DNA of 64,000 nucleotides, taken from NCBI GenBank assembly GCA_034687125.1, contig JAQGBZ010000018.1:186001-250000 (forward strand), in the 5' to 3' direction. Below are positions 10,201-24,600 of the stretch, piece after piece; position 1 is the stretch's first letter, and each line of letters begins with the position of its first letter. This DNA comes from Neelides folsomi (Eukaryota; Arthropoda; Collembola; Neelipleona; Neelidae). The position numbers and the translations under genes are program-made. The notes beneath the pieces are model-generated. The model was not told the DNA's origin. It worked only from the letters and a program-made list of their open reading frames with translations, and did no database searches.

Positions 10201-13200
10201 CAAACATCCTAACATGTGTTCTCTTCGTATTATTATATCCATTCTCTTAAGGAGGGATTGAGGAAGAGCAGTTTACTCTTCATGGGAAAGGCGCGCCTTT
10301 TTAAGGAGCTCCAATGCACCTTACATGCACACTCAATGTATTTCTTTTGTGGGCTCGATATTTTTTGAAGGAATGAGGAGGGTTGGGAAAAGTCGTAGTT
10401 AAGGAATTGGGGGAAGAAGTGGGCCGTAAAGTGGCAGACCGCCAGTGGGTGTAAAAGGAGAGGGTCGAGGGACAAGAATGGACAATGGGCGGTGTTGTTA
10501 GGAAAAAGTCGGAGAACACGATGGGAATACTACATGGATTCATGTAGGAAAAACCCGTCCAATCTTGCACTCTTTTTAAAGGATGAGCATGCAAGCCCAT
10601 TTCGTGGATGGAATCGCCATAATTCTCCCAAGAGCCGAAACAACCACTGTGACAAAGGGAACCTTTTTTTCCTTCCACTTACCACCTCGCTCTGTCCGAA
10701 CCCATTTCTTCAAGCCGTATTATAAGATTATTATCCCTATCCCCACCAATCTTCCAATAATAACCTTTACCCATCGGCCCAAGTAACGAGCTTCTTCCTC
10801 CACACGCTTTGGGAAAAAATAAGGAATGCGTGCTCGTGTCGTCTTTACCTTACCTTAATTTCAATTCCCTTTCCTGACACCTTAATATTTTACTCCCAGC
10901 GAGTGACGACGGGGGACGAGGAGGATTTCGGAGAAGATGGAAAGCCTCCTTTTCATTTCCCATTGCCAACATCCAATTAGAAATATATCCCTCGGCCACC
11001 AGAACAGAGATCCACCCCATTGAGCAGGCGAAGATTTGGGGAGAATTGGAAATTGGACAAAAATGCCCAAGATGTTCGTTACGCGCGAGCCCCCAGGAAC
11101 AACTTCATATTTCATTGAAGATATGAGGAAAGTTGTTGAATGTGAGCTGAAATGACTTGGGTGGTTTGCATTTAGCCCAGGTGAGTCCACGAGACCACAG
11201 GAATAGACGGATGAAACCAATAATTTACAATAAAGTTTCAATTTCACTCGTCCTCTCCCCCTCCTCTTTGGATCTCAAGAAGAGAAATAATAAACAGTTT
11301 TTTCCCTCCCTCTCACACTCCCATGGGAGAGGAAAGGCACGTCGGACACGTATTGTGCATTTAAAAGTCTCATTTGAGTTAAGAATCCCTTAAGGATCCC
11401 TATTCACCCTTGCATTAGGGACTCTTGTGTAACTCGGCACTTCTCCGGATTATTTTCCCTCCCGCCGACGTACTTACTCGCCGTGTGGATTGAGAAGTGG
11501 ACTGAGGGTGGCCGGAATTGCTCTGCTTTTCGGCCAGTTCAACCACGAGACCCATTTATTATTTATTTGGCATAAACCACATTTCTCCTAATTCTCTCCT
11601 CTCAGGGGTGGGTGGTCCATATTACACTCCACACGTAGGAATTCTCCGGGCTCTCAAATGAACTTTTTACCCTGAGCGAACCCAGAAGGCTCCTTTTTTA
11701 ATACTCCAATTTCATACTTGATTTTAAAGCGAGGAGGAAAGGAGGCCCCAACAGATCCCCTGAATGACATTTTAATCATTTTCCTCATTTATTTCTTTGA
11801 ATTTCCAATGATTATCCACACTTTCCTCCCTCCATTCATCAAATGCATCTCAATTGGAGATCTAAATGAATCCATACTTACATTTGTACTTGTATACTAA
11901 CATTAAGAGATAGGATAGGCTGGACAGACTTGTAAGTGAGCTTTAATGTGGCTGCTGAACATTATGATAGCACAGATGCATCCTCCACTTTGAAGATTCA
12001 CTTTTAATTTCTCACACTTTAAAAGAGAAAAAGTAATTTATGGTTCCTCATACATAATGTCTCTTTCTTCTGCCCATCACGCGACTCGGTTTCCTCGAGC
12101 CAATTTGCTCTTTTCTCTTAACAAATGCGAGGGAAAAACAGACGAGGTGAAACGGAGTGATATACAAGCTATTTTTCATATGCTGGTTCTTATCAGAACT
12201 AAGAAATGGCCAAAAGGAAAATTTGGTCCCTACAATTTTCCTTTCATAATGAAAATAGGCGGGCAAAAAAGGGCAAGGCGGAGACACCCAAATTACTTCT
12301 CCTTCGGTTCCACTCGAGACGATTGGGGAAAATGTGTGAAAGGGGGGAAGAAAAGGACCTTTCAGTCGACTCCACCTAATATTTTGGGACAGAGATGAGA
12401 AGGAGTGATTAGGAGATTTGAGGCTCATAAGGGCCCTCAATATTCCTCCAAGAAATCGTGAGGGGCAGATGAACATTCGGCCACTGCTCACTCCATGAGG
12501 AGATTAGGGAAGTGGAGCGGAGGGAGAATAAGGTTCGTCAATACAGGTGCCTTCCACTTGTCTCTGTTTTCTTCCCCCGCTCGCCCTAACAAGCCAGAGG
12601 ATGAAGATAAGGATATTTACCCTCAATACATATAGAATTTAGAGTGCCACTGAGGAACTTGTATTCGATAAATATCTCAGTCAACAGAAGAAGAACAATT
12701 TTCCTCCCTTCTTCCTCCAATTACAACGAGATGTAAATGAACAACGGAGGGAATTCGAGGCCTTATTTGCCCTCCATAGTCATACAAATATTTCATATAC
12801 AAAACCGGCCTGAACCATCATTGTGGAATCTGTTATCGTCTCCTTTTAAATTTTATAGCTGGTGCTAAGACCCCGTTCGATCCGCGCTAACTACCAATAA
12901 TAAGCTCACATGGTTCCACAATAGAGGAGGAATTAGGCAAAGGGTGTTTTCAATTGAAAACTTCCGATTGAATGGGGGAAACTTCAGGAAGGTTTAGAAC
13001 TTTGGCCATCGTAAATGGGGAGTAATCCAATCTTTGGATGAAGAAGGGTAAAATGTCCTTTATCCATATTTTGGATCCGCATAGATGTGTGCCATTGAAT
13101 ATTGAAGGGAGGACGTCAAAGGAGTAACAACATCAACATTGGTGGGATAACCGGAGAATTCTCAACTTTGGTCCATTGAGGAGGAGGACAAAGGAGTTTT

Positions 13201-16200
13201 CCCCTTTTCATCTTCGAGACTCGAGAAGTTGGAAACGCAAATAATCGTTAAATGTCTCCTCACTGCCGTTGAGGAGAGAACAAGGATAATGAATGATGGG
13301 GACAAAGGGGAGCGAGAAGCATGAGTGATGGGATGACCCCACCAGGCGGATTGAAAAAATGTGAAGAATGGGCCGATTCGAAAGTTTTGGCTGGGGACAC
13401 TTTGTTTCCTTCCTCCTTGTTTGCTCCCTGGCATTGTGGGGAGGTTGTAAGTGTAGGAACATTACTCTCCTAAACGGCCCTCCTCTCGCCCTCGAGTTAA
13501 CGACGAGTGTGTGGAGGCTAATAAAAGAGTTAAAGGATCCAATTGAGGAGACAGACAGCTACAACCCTGCACCACTCGAGTGGGAAATAAATGGAGGTTC
13601 CGAAGGACTTCCCTCTCTCCTCTCTCGACATGTCGACTGCGAGTCAAAGGACCCACTTGCAAATCCCATCCTCTATTGTGTCCCCTCTTTAAAAGCTAAT
13701 AGGATATATTTGTCCCTAATAATAATAGAGAGAGGATACTTGAACGGATATGTTTATTTCCTCTTGCCTTATTCCACCCGTGGATCCGGTATAGCCGGTC
13801 GAGGGGCGTCGGGGACTGCCCTTGACTTCTGGACACACCATTTATGTACATTTATGTATGAATATCATAATAAGCGAGGGAGATGGAAGCGGATGACTTC
13901 CTATCTCTACACAAGTTGACGAGAATGTTGGATGCGTATCTCCATTTCCATAGCCGTTGGCCGATCCAGCCCATTGTGCCTTCCTTCCTGTGCCTCCACT
14001 TCCCTTTCGCTATTTCTAATTTATACGTTCTCGGTCGAGAGTTTCGGAATTGGCTGCCGCCGACACGAGTTCACTCCACGTTCGGCTGCCTCGTCATTCT
14101 CTCGTGGAGGACGAGAGGATCTGAGCAACACTTCCCATCCATGTATGAGATGAGGTGATTTCTATGTGTGTGTATTAGAGGCCTAAATTAACTTTGGACA
14201 TGGAGGGACGGCCGCTCTCAGGATGCCGATTCATTTCATTTAACTTGGATTGAGGATTTGAATAGAACTGGGAGCGGAGGCTTCCTCTCAGGGCGTGGAC
14301 CGGAAACTTTTATCAGGAGAGGCACTGGGACGAATTATTTTTCACACCCCACACTCCTTTTTGTCATCAAAATGAGTGGTCCAGCCCTGGGAGGATTGGA
14401 AGCCTCGCACGACAGAGGAGACGAACCTGAACAACATGCTTCAATCTTATTATTCAACGACCCTCTAAGGTTAACAGCTAATGACGAGGAGGAGCACGAA
14501 GTGCGAATTGAATTTCATCATGGGAACATCAATTCACCATCGTTGGGAGCAAATAATGGCCAGAGACGGGGGGAATGGGCAGCTCTGTGGCTGGGAAATT
14601 CTAGTTTTTGTCCCTTCAATCGACCAGTTGCCATTGAAGGAACCAATCCTACAGAGTGGGTTTAAATCAAAGGAAAGGTCACGCAGTGGCCTCCTCCAAT
14701 TCTTCAATTAACTTTATGAATGTGGGAGCGAAGGAGTGGAAGATGACAGGAGGAGCGAGTTTCTTATTTATGTAGGCCTACATTCGAGTGTGGGTCTCAA
14801 TGAATCTCATATCAATAATATAGGGAGGTGATTGAGAGTCTGCCGATGTAGAGCGAGCAAAGCATTGAAATTCAAGCCAGTGGCTCGAAGGGAACGGCAG
14901 GATTGCATTTCCTCCTTCAATTCTTCATCTTCACCACACCAAACCGTATTTTATGGTCCCTTCGTGTCCCAGGGAAGGAAGATAAATTTACAGAGGTCTC
15001 GAAGGGATCCACTTGCTCCTCAGGTCGCGGTCCTTATCACTCCTCGACTTTGAACTTGAGAGGAAGGTGGAAACACTTACATGAATGTACCTAGTGGGGC
15101 CACATGTGGAACGTGGGCTCCTTGCAGCGAGCCGTTCGATCCCCGGCACACGAGAAGACGAGGAAGCCGACGGACAGCTCCACTCCCTTCTCAGAATAAA
15201 ATATGTAAAAGAGGGCTCGTAAGATAATGGGGCTGAGGCCGTGAGAGCGGAATGAGAGAAGCGGGCCAGAGGACAACTTCCCTAATACCCTCACAGCCTT
15301 CTGCATCGGAGAAGGAGAGAGAGAAAAAAGTTAATAGGGCTCTCCCAGCTCCTTTTTCTCGCCCCTGGCCCTGCACCTGCACTCGCCCTGGACCACTACT
15401 ACTGTTATTTATTATCTCCTCCCGAGGAATCTCTGCTCATTCAGGTCCCTCCACCACAATCAGCCCAAATGATCCCACAATGCCAACACGAAGGCTCATT
15501 TGACTTCCCCTCCGACGTCTCCGTGGGCTCACAGTGGAGGGCGGATTGGCCGGACGGGTCCAGCGGCGGGGCCTCGAGCTCCACAGTAGCACTTATCTCC
15601 CATGAATTCTAATCGGACCCTCGGAGACTCTCGAGGAGAATAGGATCAATTTCCCCTCATACTTCCTCCTGTCACTCATATCAAACGGGAGGCTGGGACC
15701 TTATATTTATGTTCATGTATACATAGACACTCTTAAATAAGGCGACATTTTATGTGGCTAGTTCAGCTCCAACGAGCCTCTTCCATCTCCGACATGATGA
15801 CATCTTTAAGTTTGAAAAATTACCGAACCTCGGTCCCATCCCACATATTGTTGAGACTGGTGGATGGGAGATATTTCTAATTTTAAATACTTTCGGCTCC
15901 GCTATGATGAAAATAAGGAAGATGATTGACTGATTGGAAAATCGAATTGACACTTGACGGATGAGACTCTAATGATAGTTTTTCATCCTCGTCAATCCTT
16001 TTACATTTTTTATCCCCCTGGATTATATCCAAACGACGTGGAACTTGCCCCATTCCTCCCTTTGACTCCTCGTCTCAGCTCCCGAGGAAAATGAGACGAG
16101 CATGAGAATCGAAATATTTTCATGAATGGAATTGCATCTAAAGGGGAAATGTCAAAGAGTTGGGATTTTTCCCATCCATGGATGGATTTATCAACTATTT

Positions 16201-19200
16201 ATTAGGCTTTTTGAGGTTTTGAGCCACTCATGTGATCTGATAAGAGAGGAAAAGGACTTTTCCGTGTCAGAGGCTTCACGTTACCTTTTCTCCTTTATTT
16301 TGACGTTTGGTTGGGCGAGAGGAGGCTCTCTATTATTCATCTGATGTGTTTTCCATTTTGTCGGACGGGGGTTCGGGACGCTGAGTCACTTGTCTGTGCA
16401 TGATTCCATCATTTCGTGGCTCCTTATCATGGTGCTCCGAAGATCGTGTCGACCTCCGAGTGCCAAGAGGAGGTCAGAGAGAGGAGGGGAATTAGGGGAG
16501 AGCTCAGGTGAGCTCAGGTCGTAAGCCAGCCAGCAAAGTGTCTACGCTAATCCATAATCCTTCGACCTAGTCACGATTCCCCAATAACTTACATCCCCAT
16601 CATTCTCCATGGCCCAACTTTCCCTGAGCAACAAAGGTTCCTGCAAATAAGTCTCGAGACTTCTTCACTGCGGCCCCGAGAATCCCCAGATCGAATTTCA
16701 ATTCATCCCCCACCGCCGGAATCCTCAATGCCGAATCCTTAATTTAATCACAGGAGGAGCTAATGGAGATTCCCCACTGGGTCGTCGAGGTGAGATGCGA
16801 GCGAAAAGTTCGTGGTGAAAATGATGAGGCGAGCGGTCGGGCGAGAGATAAGCTTCCTTTTATTTCAATCCCATTTATCATGAGGAGGAGGGCGCGGAAG
16901 ATGGGGAGAATTAATTGAAACTTGCATCCTCATTTGAGGCCCAATCGAGCCGAGGCCAATTGAGGGAACGAGGCTGAGATTAAAACGTTCTCCAGGAGCT
17001 CCAAATCCATCTCGCCACCTCAATTAAAACGAGACCTCAAAGATTTTCCTCCGAGAGTATGTCTGGTCCTCGTAATGAGAGTAATAGGGAAGGACGGGCA
17101 TTTGGGGATCTGAATGCATAATTAGGGCCTATTTGTAAAATTACTTTTAGACTTTGTCGAGGCGGTGGGGCCGCGAGGCGTGCATGCACTCTGTGCCAGG
17201 ATGGAGGGCGGTTCTCCCGAACATTACGAGCTGGCGGATCCTCAGAGAGAGAACAAATGAGGATATTAGAGGATGAAGTGAGTTGAGATGAGAGACTCAT
17301 TAAAAATGTTTTACGAAGAGGACGCGAGAAGAAAACAACACACCCATATTAAGATCCTCTATAGCGGAACAGTATTTCCTCTCCGTGATTGGGAACCGAA
17401 ACGTAGTATTGAAATTTGAAAGAGGGCGAAACATTATTGTGTTCGTATGCCATGGGCCACGGGTCCGCGGAGAAGACAAGATGAGATTAGCATGATGGGG
17501 CAAGCGTGTGTGTGGGGAGAGAGAGAGAGATCTCCTATGTTCTATTATTACTCCTTCGCAGATCGAGACATTGGAGACCAGCACCCGAAACTAATTTTCA
17601 AAACTCATCATCGGAACTGGAGATGCCCTTGGAGGGGCTGCAGTGCAGAAACCGAGGAATGCGGAGCCTGGAATTAAGGAGCCTTCCTCGACCATGAAGG
17701 GGGATCCGCCGGCCAAAACCGCCGTGCGCTCAATGATGATCTAAAAATGATGATGGGGGTAGTGCGGATGAGTGAGACAGAAGACCGCCACTCCCCTCCC
17801 TCCTCAATAGGCCGAAGAATCACGGGCGTGGCGGTCCTGAAAGCCGAAGCTTACCTTGGAGATCTCATGGGAGGCTAGTAGAGCGTCAGAGCAGAGCAGC
17901 GGAGTTATGCTTGAAATGTGTGAGGGTAGGCCCTCGATGTTTCCTTCCAAGTAGATCTGGTGCTCAGGAGTTTCCTCATAAGGTTCCTCATTATGCACAT
18001 TTACTACATGGCTCCTCCACATTGTTTCGTGTTCAGATAAGGACGTATTCATGAGCCACGTGCTGGCTTTGCCTTCCCCATGGCTTAATCGGGCTCGCCT
18101 CCTGCTCATGATGATGGTGGTGGGCGGCTGGAGGAAAAATTAGTCGGCTGGAGAGCCTGATATTGATCAAGTGCACGGAGTAATCGAATACACAATTCTC
18201 CACCATGTCCATTTACCACGCTGAATATTTAAGCCGCTCTAATCTCTCATCTCTATTCGCCTCCTCGGGATGACGCTAAATAGCCATCGCCCTCGTGGGT
18301 CTAACGCCGCCGCCTCCCACCACTCATACGGAAATGGAAGAATTAGAGAGAGAACATGCAGGGAGAGATCCAAGAAAAATACCGTGAGCCAACTGATGTT
18401 TTATGTATTTTGCATTCCCTTCTGAAATTCAGATTGGGTCCTCGGCGGAATAGATGGAGGTTATTTGAGTGGAAGTGAAAATTGGAACTCCTTCGTTCAT
18501 TCATTCGAGGTGGGAGCGGCGAGTGGCTGAGTCAGCGGCTCAATTGGAGATCTTCACATCCGCTAAAATCCCCTCCGCACCCACTTCATACATCCACGGA
18601 AGGAAGAATGGTGAAAATGGGAATAACTCCGCACGTGGTCCTCATATTATCATTCTCTCGTCGGCAAATGAATAGAAATAGATTGATGGAGTTTATCGGG
18701 GACTGCTGGCTCCCAGCCTCGCCACACCAATCGCTTCCCGTTTTTTGCATCAATGAGATCTAATTTGGGAAGGCGTAGATTCGCAAGTGCCAGACAGGCT
18801 CACTCCTACTTTTCTGCTTTCTCTATTTATCTCACGCGGAGCTCAATATTAGAAAATGGACATGCAGCCTGCATACGACGCATTAAGAGATTGGAGATCT
18901 TTCCATCCCACATTCAAAATATTCCTTCCTAACCACTTCGAAAGCCTTTGAAATGGAGTCTCGGCAGGGACCCGAATTCCGCAGGTCCATTAACGTTCCA
19001 CGAGATTGTATAAAAGGGCTAATTCAATATTCAGCATTCTCCATATCCACATACAAGAGAATATGAATGAAAAAGAAATTAAATGATGAAGGGAATTAAA
19101 AGGGACGCGGACGGAGGGGAAGAGAGAAAAGAGGAGGTAGGGATGAAAGAAAGGACTCAGGCAAGTGTATGGAGTGTATTCAGGTCTTTGGATTCATTTC

Positions 19201-20560
19201 TCCTACCTACGAGATTTAATAAGAGGGAGAACAAAGAGGGGAAATTGATTTATGAAGGGAATCCACCTGTAGTGTAAGTAACCCCCTTTCAAATCTCCAT
19301 TCTCAAATGTAGGATAAATGCACGAGATGAGGGGATTTGTCTCCTTCAAGCCATTGAGCTGACTTCCTCGGCCGTTCGGGCGGACTCATCGGGTTACGAG
19401 GCCCAGGCGGCGAAGGTTCTCAAAGGATTCAACCTACTAATGTTTTCAGAGTGACTCTGCTACATTTCCTCGTTAGGCGTCCGAGGAAGATCAATCTCCT
19501 CATCTCTGTGTGTATGGGAAGGGGTGAAACTGGAGAAGCGAGTTTACCGAGTTTCTTGGGCTCTTATTTACCCTCAGCTCATCTTACTTGGAAGAGTAGC
19601 CCTGGGAATGAAACCTTCTCAGACACTTTGAGACAGAAACGTGGTATTTTGAGCATCCTCAAATTGGGCTAGGGAGCAGGCCGTGAGGATGACAATGGAA
19701 TCTCTCGCCAAGGAACGAAGTCAGGCGAAGAAATAAAGAGAGAGGAGGAGATGACGAAGCAGGCCGGCGGAAATTAAATGGGGAGCCATTTACCATTTAC
19801 GAACCGAAGGAGATCGTCTCTCTCGATGAATTAAGACATCACATCACCTGTTCAATCCGTCGAGCTCCAGCTCAAATCATCTGAGTGCAAAAAAGGAACG
19901 AGTGGGACGAATCCCCTCTCTTTCTCTCCCACAATGAAGGCTTAGCGTCCATGGCCAACCCGCTCAGCAGAGATCCTCAGCTTCTTTCCTCCTAATCATA
20001 ATGAGCCCTCACCTTCTGACGAGAAAATTTGTCAGCCAGATTGCAACCTGCAAATCACTCCCATACACATTCAACTCCATATACTCCTACTCTCTCCTAA
20101 TGGAATTGACGGGGAACTTGTGAATGAAACCTGTTCTTTGAACACTCTGCGGCTTCCCCTTATGCCCTTTAAATCCAACTCAAGTCAGAGATGGAACAAG
20201 GAGGAAGGAGGCCTTTTTTAGATAGGCGGGGCCAGGAACGAAATTGCATTGTCCTCTCAATGAGCCGTTTTTATATATTATGGAAATGGGAAAGGAATCC
20301 CTCTTATACAAATATTAGAAATAATATTCGCCTCTGACGATTCATGGTAATTCACATGACATCCGACAAGAGAAACTATTCACCAAATGTCGACAGAAAT
20401 TCCACCGAACTCACGAACTCTCTTCATTGTCCAACTCTTATGGAGTTATGAATGCATTCCTCATCTCATTACATTCCTCTGTCCTTTATGGGCATATGGT
20501 CTAATTAACTTTTGAATGCAGAGGAGTCTGGTTTATTTAATAATGTATTTTCCGCGTTTA
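4250..20560. other. GC-rich gene-poor domain, part downstream of hairy
   Basis: Composition changes sharply near 4250 from AT-rich flank to mixed, CpG-containing sequence dense in GAGG/CCTC and GGAG/CTCC words. Examples counted by hand: 39 G+C of 60 at 8881-8940 and 33 of 60 at 12541-12600, against 4 of 60 at 53041-53100. An AT-rich pocket sits at about 4960-5390. Open frames occur on all strands, up to about 180 codons, but overlap one another and show no domain, homology or consistent splice pattern. I recognise no transposon, RNA gene or satellite. The best reading is noncoding DNA, perhaps regulatory sequence for the hairy gene at 21.6-25.8 kb. Confidence 0.6.
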
Positions 20561-21460
20561 TGATGCTCAGTATTGTGGAAATGAAAAATTGTTTTTCATA
20601 AGGTTCTTCTTTTATTTAATCGTTTAGCATAGGTTCAAATACATGTATAGAAGATGGGGTAAATTTGTAAAGGCAGCGCCATAAATGGCAAAATAGCCAA
20701 AGACAATTATATTGATTACATTTGTATTAGAACTTACAATATATATATTTATAATTATATATGGTACCTTTTCCAATAAAAACATTAACAGATCCCTATT
20801 AATCTTTATTCGGGATTTTAATAAAGGAGGTACTTTTATCTGTGTTCTTTTACTACATAAATATTAAAGTTTTCATGTTATAGTGGCGGCTATCTATCAC
20901 AAAAGGGAAATATTTTTTCATACATGTAAAATGCCGTTTTTAATCATTTCTACATATTTTTCATAATATCTTTAATTATCGATCATATTTACCTATATTA
21001 TTTATAATAATTCTTATTTCATAATATTGATAAACAACTACTCATCGTACAGTAGTAAATAAGATAGTAATGCGCAGAAAATGTATAGAGTAGTAAACAG
21101 AGTCTCAATTTAACAAATATAATAGCCATGTAACAATAAAATTATTTGAATACTTATTACTACTTTAATAAATGATCCATTGTCGGCTTCCGTGTGATGA
21201 ACACTTACATGCATATCTTTATCATAGACATTACTACATACTATACATATAATATGTGTATGTAAGAGGAATCTGTTCGTAGAGAATCAACCTTATTAGA
21301 CACTGCTCTCATAACAGAAGTAAAATGTACGCAAGGAGTAAGATAATGATTGCACTAGATAGGTATTTACATTAAAGTTCTAACGTCGATATTTGCATAA
21401 CAATTCTGTTATAGCGTATATTGAATGGAAGCTACATTGGAGTCAATTGAAAGTGAGTCG
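20561..21460. other. AT-rich pocket just 3' of the hairy gene
   Basis: About 0.9 kb of AT-rich sequence interrupts the GC-rich domain immediately downstream of the hairy stop codon (21627, minus strand). It probably includes the hairy 3' UTR. A minus-strand AATAAA is at 20805-20810 and an ATTAAA at 21164-21169. I cannot tell which, if either, is used. Confidence 0.4.
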
Positions 21461-21626
21461 TGCCTCGGACAAGTGATGAAAAGATAAGGGCGAGTGATGT
21501 CGTGAGCTACACAGCCTTTGCTAAATGAGCCCGACCCAGGCGGAGTGTAGCAGCTTGCAACGTCAATTATTATTATAGATTAGTTCATATGGAGAATTGA
21601 AAAGGAAGAGTCTCTTTGTGGGAAGA

Positions 21627-24600
21627 CTACCAAGGTCGCCAAACAGAGTCCTCGTCGGGAACGATCTGATTGGCACTCTTACAAGAGAGGTTGACTGGGG
21701 AGTTGAGTTGTTGGAGTTGACGGGGCTTGGAGCAGTCCAGGGGCTCGTCCATCTCCATCTCTGACCCTGACGACCCGGAGGCATAATCGCGCTCGACCTT
21801 TACGCTCATCGCTAACCCTTGAGGATGGCCGTTCGGAAGGAGGAACACGACTTGGCCGTTTGCGAGCCTTGTGGGAATCACTTGAATTCCAGACAAACTC
21901 CCGTCGCTCGGAGCTGGAGAGGAAGAGCTGAGGGAAACTCGGGACTTGTTGTCTTCATGTGGATCTCCGCCCGACTTCATACTCGGACAGGGCGATGATG
22001 GCGAGTGGTGATGTCCACCGTTGGGGGAGAAGGACAAAGGCGAGGAGGAAGATAAGGAAGGCGACGTGAGCAGGGAGTGGGGCATTCCGCCGATGACTCC
22101 CAACGTCATACCGAGGTCTTCTCCTCCGGTTGAAATCCCAAGGAACTGCTGAGACTGGGCGGAGTTCACCGGGTGCGGCGGACTCATTCCCTTCTTGACC
22201 CCTGAGAAGCCATTGAGGTGGTGGAAGAGTTTTTCCGCCGTCGACTTGTCCACCTGTTGATTACTCAGGAACTTGGACACTTGTCGCGTGCATTCCTGTT
22301 AAAAAGGAGATATTTGCTTAGTACAGTCTCGCCTTTGTTTGCTTTCCGGAGCCATTAAGAGGCTCCAGCGAGGATTGAAGTAGTTGGAAAGTGCGGAGGA
22401 GGAAAAGCAAGCCTTCAACCTTTCATTCTTAATTTGGTGGAAGGATTAGAGAGGATGATTCCACTCTTTCTTCCACGATCCCTAAAAGCGTGCAATGAGG
22501 GAATCGGACAATAATAAATGAGCCACACGCTGCCTCGTGTCTCTCTCTCTCTTATTTTACTCATTTTTGAGGAAGATGTGGATGAGCTGGTTTGAGCCGT
22601 TAGGCAAAAGTGAACAACCGCCATTCGATCCTTTCTTTTTCAGATGAAGTATTAGGATATTATACATGAAGTGACAAGTAGGTGGAAAATCATAGAATTT
22701 TCCACATCTGTCAAAGCGGATCAGGATTTCATTTGTAATCATCATATGCTCATCATTACCCCTGGCCGCCCTCTCTCTTGCAAAAACGGGCCTTCCTTAA
22801 GGCCAAACTCTCAATGACAGGTGACATCAACTCATTAACATTGATGAGGGCCGCTACTTCTCTCAGCTCTCATCGACTGAAAGGATTCTACAGTGGTCGG
22901 GGCGAGGAGATGGTAGTCGATAAAACTAAACAGATCTGGTATATGCCTATGTCTACAAATGTAAACTTCTTTTGCCCCTTCCTCTCCAAAGTTACACTTC
23001 TGCGGTGAGAGGGAATGAAAGCGGAGTTGAATCACAGCAAGGTTTTCCTCGACAGTCAACACACTTATCCTTCGTCTCCTAATTCATTAATGGGCTGATG
23101 GTGAGGCCTTCGAATATTTCAATTACAATCGATCGCCTTCCTTCGAATCGATGAAAACTCGTCGCGAAGGCGGAGTGGTGGCAGAGGGTGGGGAAGCAAT
23201 TAAGAAGTGGGGCTTCCACGCTCAATGACTCCAAGTCCTCCAATCCTCTCCCAATCGTCGCACAAGACCGGAGAGTCAACTTTGGCAAGGCTTCCCACGA
23301 CAGGTCAATGCATACGTTCAACATGCATACTTGCACACATCATCATTCATACAAACTACACACTATACGTGAGCAAAGGTTGTGCGAAGGATGGAAAGGA
23401 AATACGAGTAAACTCGACTCACCTCGAATCCCTCTCGGAATTTGGAATCGTCATCGGGCTCTGCCTTAACTTTCCTTAACCCCTGCAAATGAGTCACGGT
23501 CATCTCGAGGATGTCGGCCTTCTCCAATTTGGAGTGTTTATGACCCTGCAATAGAGAAAAAGAAAAGAGGGTGAGAAGAGGGACGGATGAAACCCGAATC
23601 TGTTCAAGACAAGTGTGAGTTCCTCTCGAAACACTTCAACCTCAAATATTATTCCGTCCCGGCGACTTTACGACACTCCCTCCGGATTTAATACTTGGGA
23701 CGAGGAACTCTAATACGAAGTGTCACTAACTCCGCCGCGAGAACCCTTCGAAGGAAATTGCATTCCCGACGACCCTTTTTGTAGTACACACATACATGCT
23801 TACAAATCCTCATATTCTCCTAATGAACCAGCTTCCGCTCCTCTCAGGGGCTTATGGGTTCCTTTCAAAAGTCCTAGATTTTATTAACACTTAGGGATGA
23901 GTTATGCGTAAAAAAAGTTCTTAATTCCCGTCTAATAAGAGCAACAATGAGTGAACCATAAAAACCCTTTCACCCCGTGTGGAGGGCAAAGAAGTTTAAA
24001 AAGTATTAATAATCCGGGAAGAAGATTCTCCTCCGCGTCTTCCGCTGGAGCTAAATATAAAGAATCTAATGGGTCCTGAGTTTGGCAAGGAAGAATACAC
24101 AATGGGTTAATGGGAATAGCTTATTCCTCATCGAGCCTCGCGTTGTATCGTAAAAGGTCGGGGAGCTGGATGGGGCTCGCGAGTCTGGTGGAGCGTAAGG
24201 AGGACGTGGAGCTCAATCATCATTGTGGCTCAAGTACGTCCGTGAGTGCGTCCGTGTCCGACGAACTCATCCTCATTAGGAGGAGAGTGGGAGAGCTTTT
24301 ATGATCTCATCAGCATTGACAGAGATGACGGAGCTCCCACAACTCTCACGGACCAGACTCAGCCCCTACACATAAATCCAACATAATAAGGCTTTTGTTG
24401 TTCAATGATGAATCTGCCCTATTATTCCCCGCGCCACACCATTGTCCTCCAACGCGGTCCCCTCCATTTGCATTCCACTACACTCCACTAATTATGCTCT
24501 CCCTGTGAGTCCTCGTTCCAGCCATAGATCCCTCCGCGCCCTCCTCTTGCAGAACAGGTGGGGAGATCAAGTGGAGAGGGACAGAGGGGAATGTGTGCAC

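Noticed and set aside
12048-12491. 147-codon minus-strand frame opposite a 113-codon plus frame
   Set aside because: Both strands are open at once, which is typical of this compositional domain and not of a gene.
13368-13919. 183-codon plus-strand frame with a hydrophobic, signal-like start
   Set aside because: It lies in the GC-rich domain, where stops are rare in all frames. No domain or cysteine pattern is recognisable, it overlaps other frames, and no splice or promoter context was seen.
15125-15150. GTTCGATCC, a tRNA B-box-like word (a second copy is near 12875)
   Set aside because: No A box at the right distance and no T-stem pairing, so neither is a tRNA gene.
16503-16520. Tandem GAGCTCAGGT duplication
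   Set aside because: Only two copies of a 10-mer, so not a meaningful repeat array.
20896-20901. Minus-strand TGTGAT (K-box-like) downstream of hairy
   Set aside because: A single hexamer in about 1 kb is expected by chance, and the 3' UTR extent is not known.
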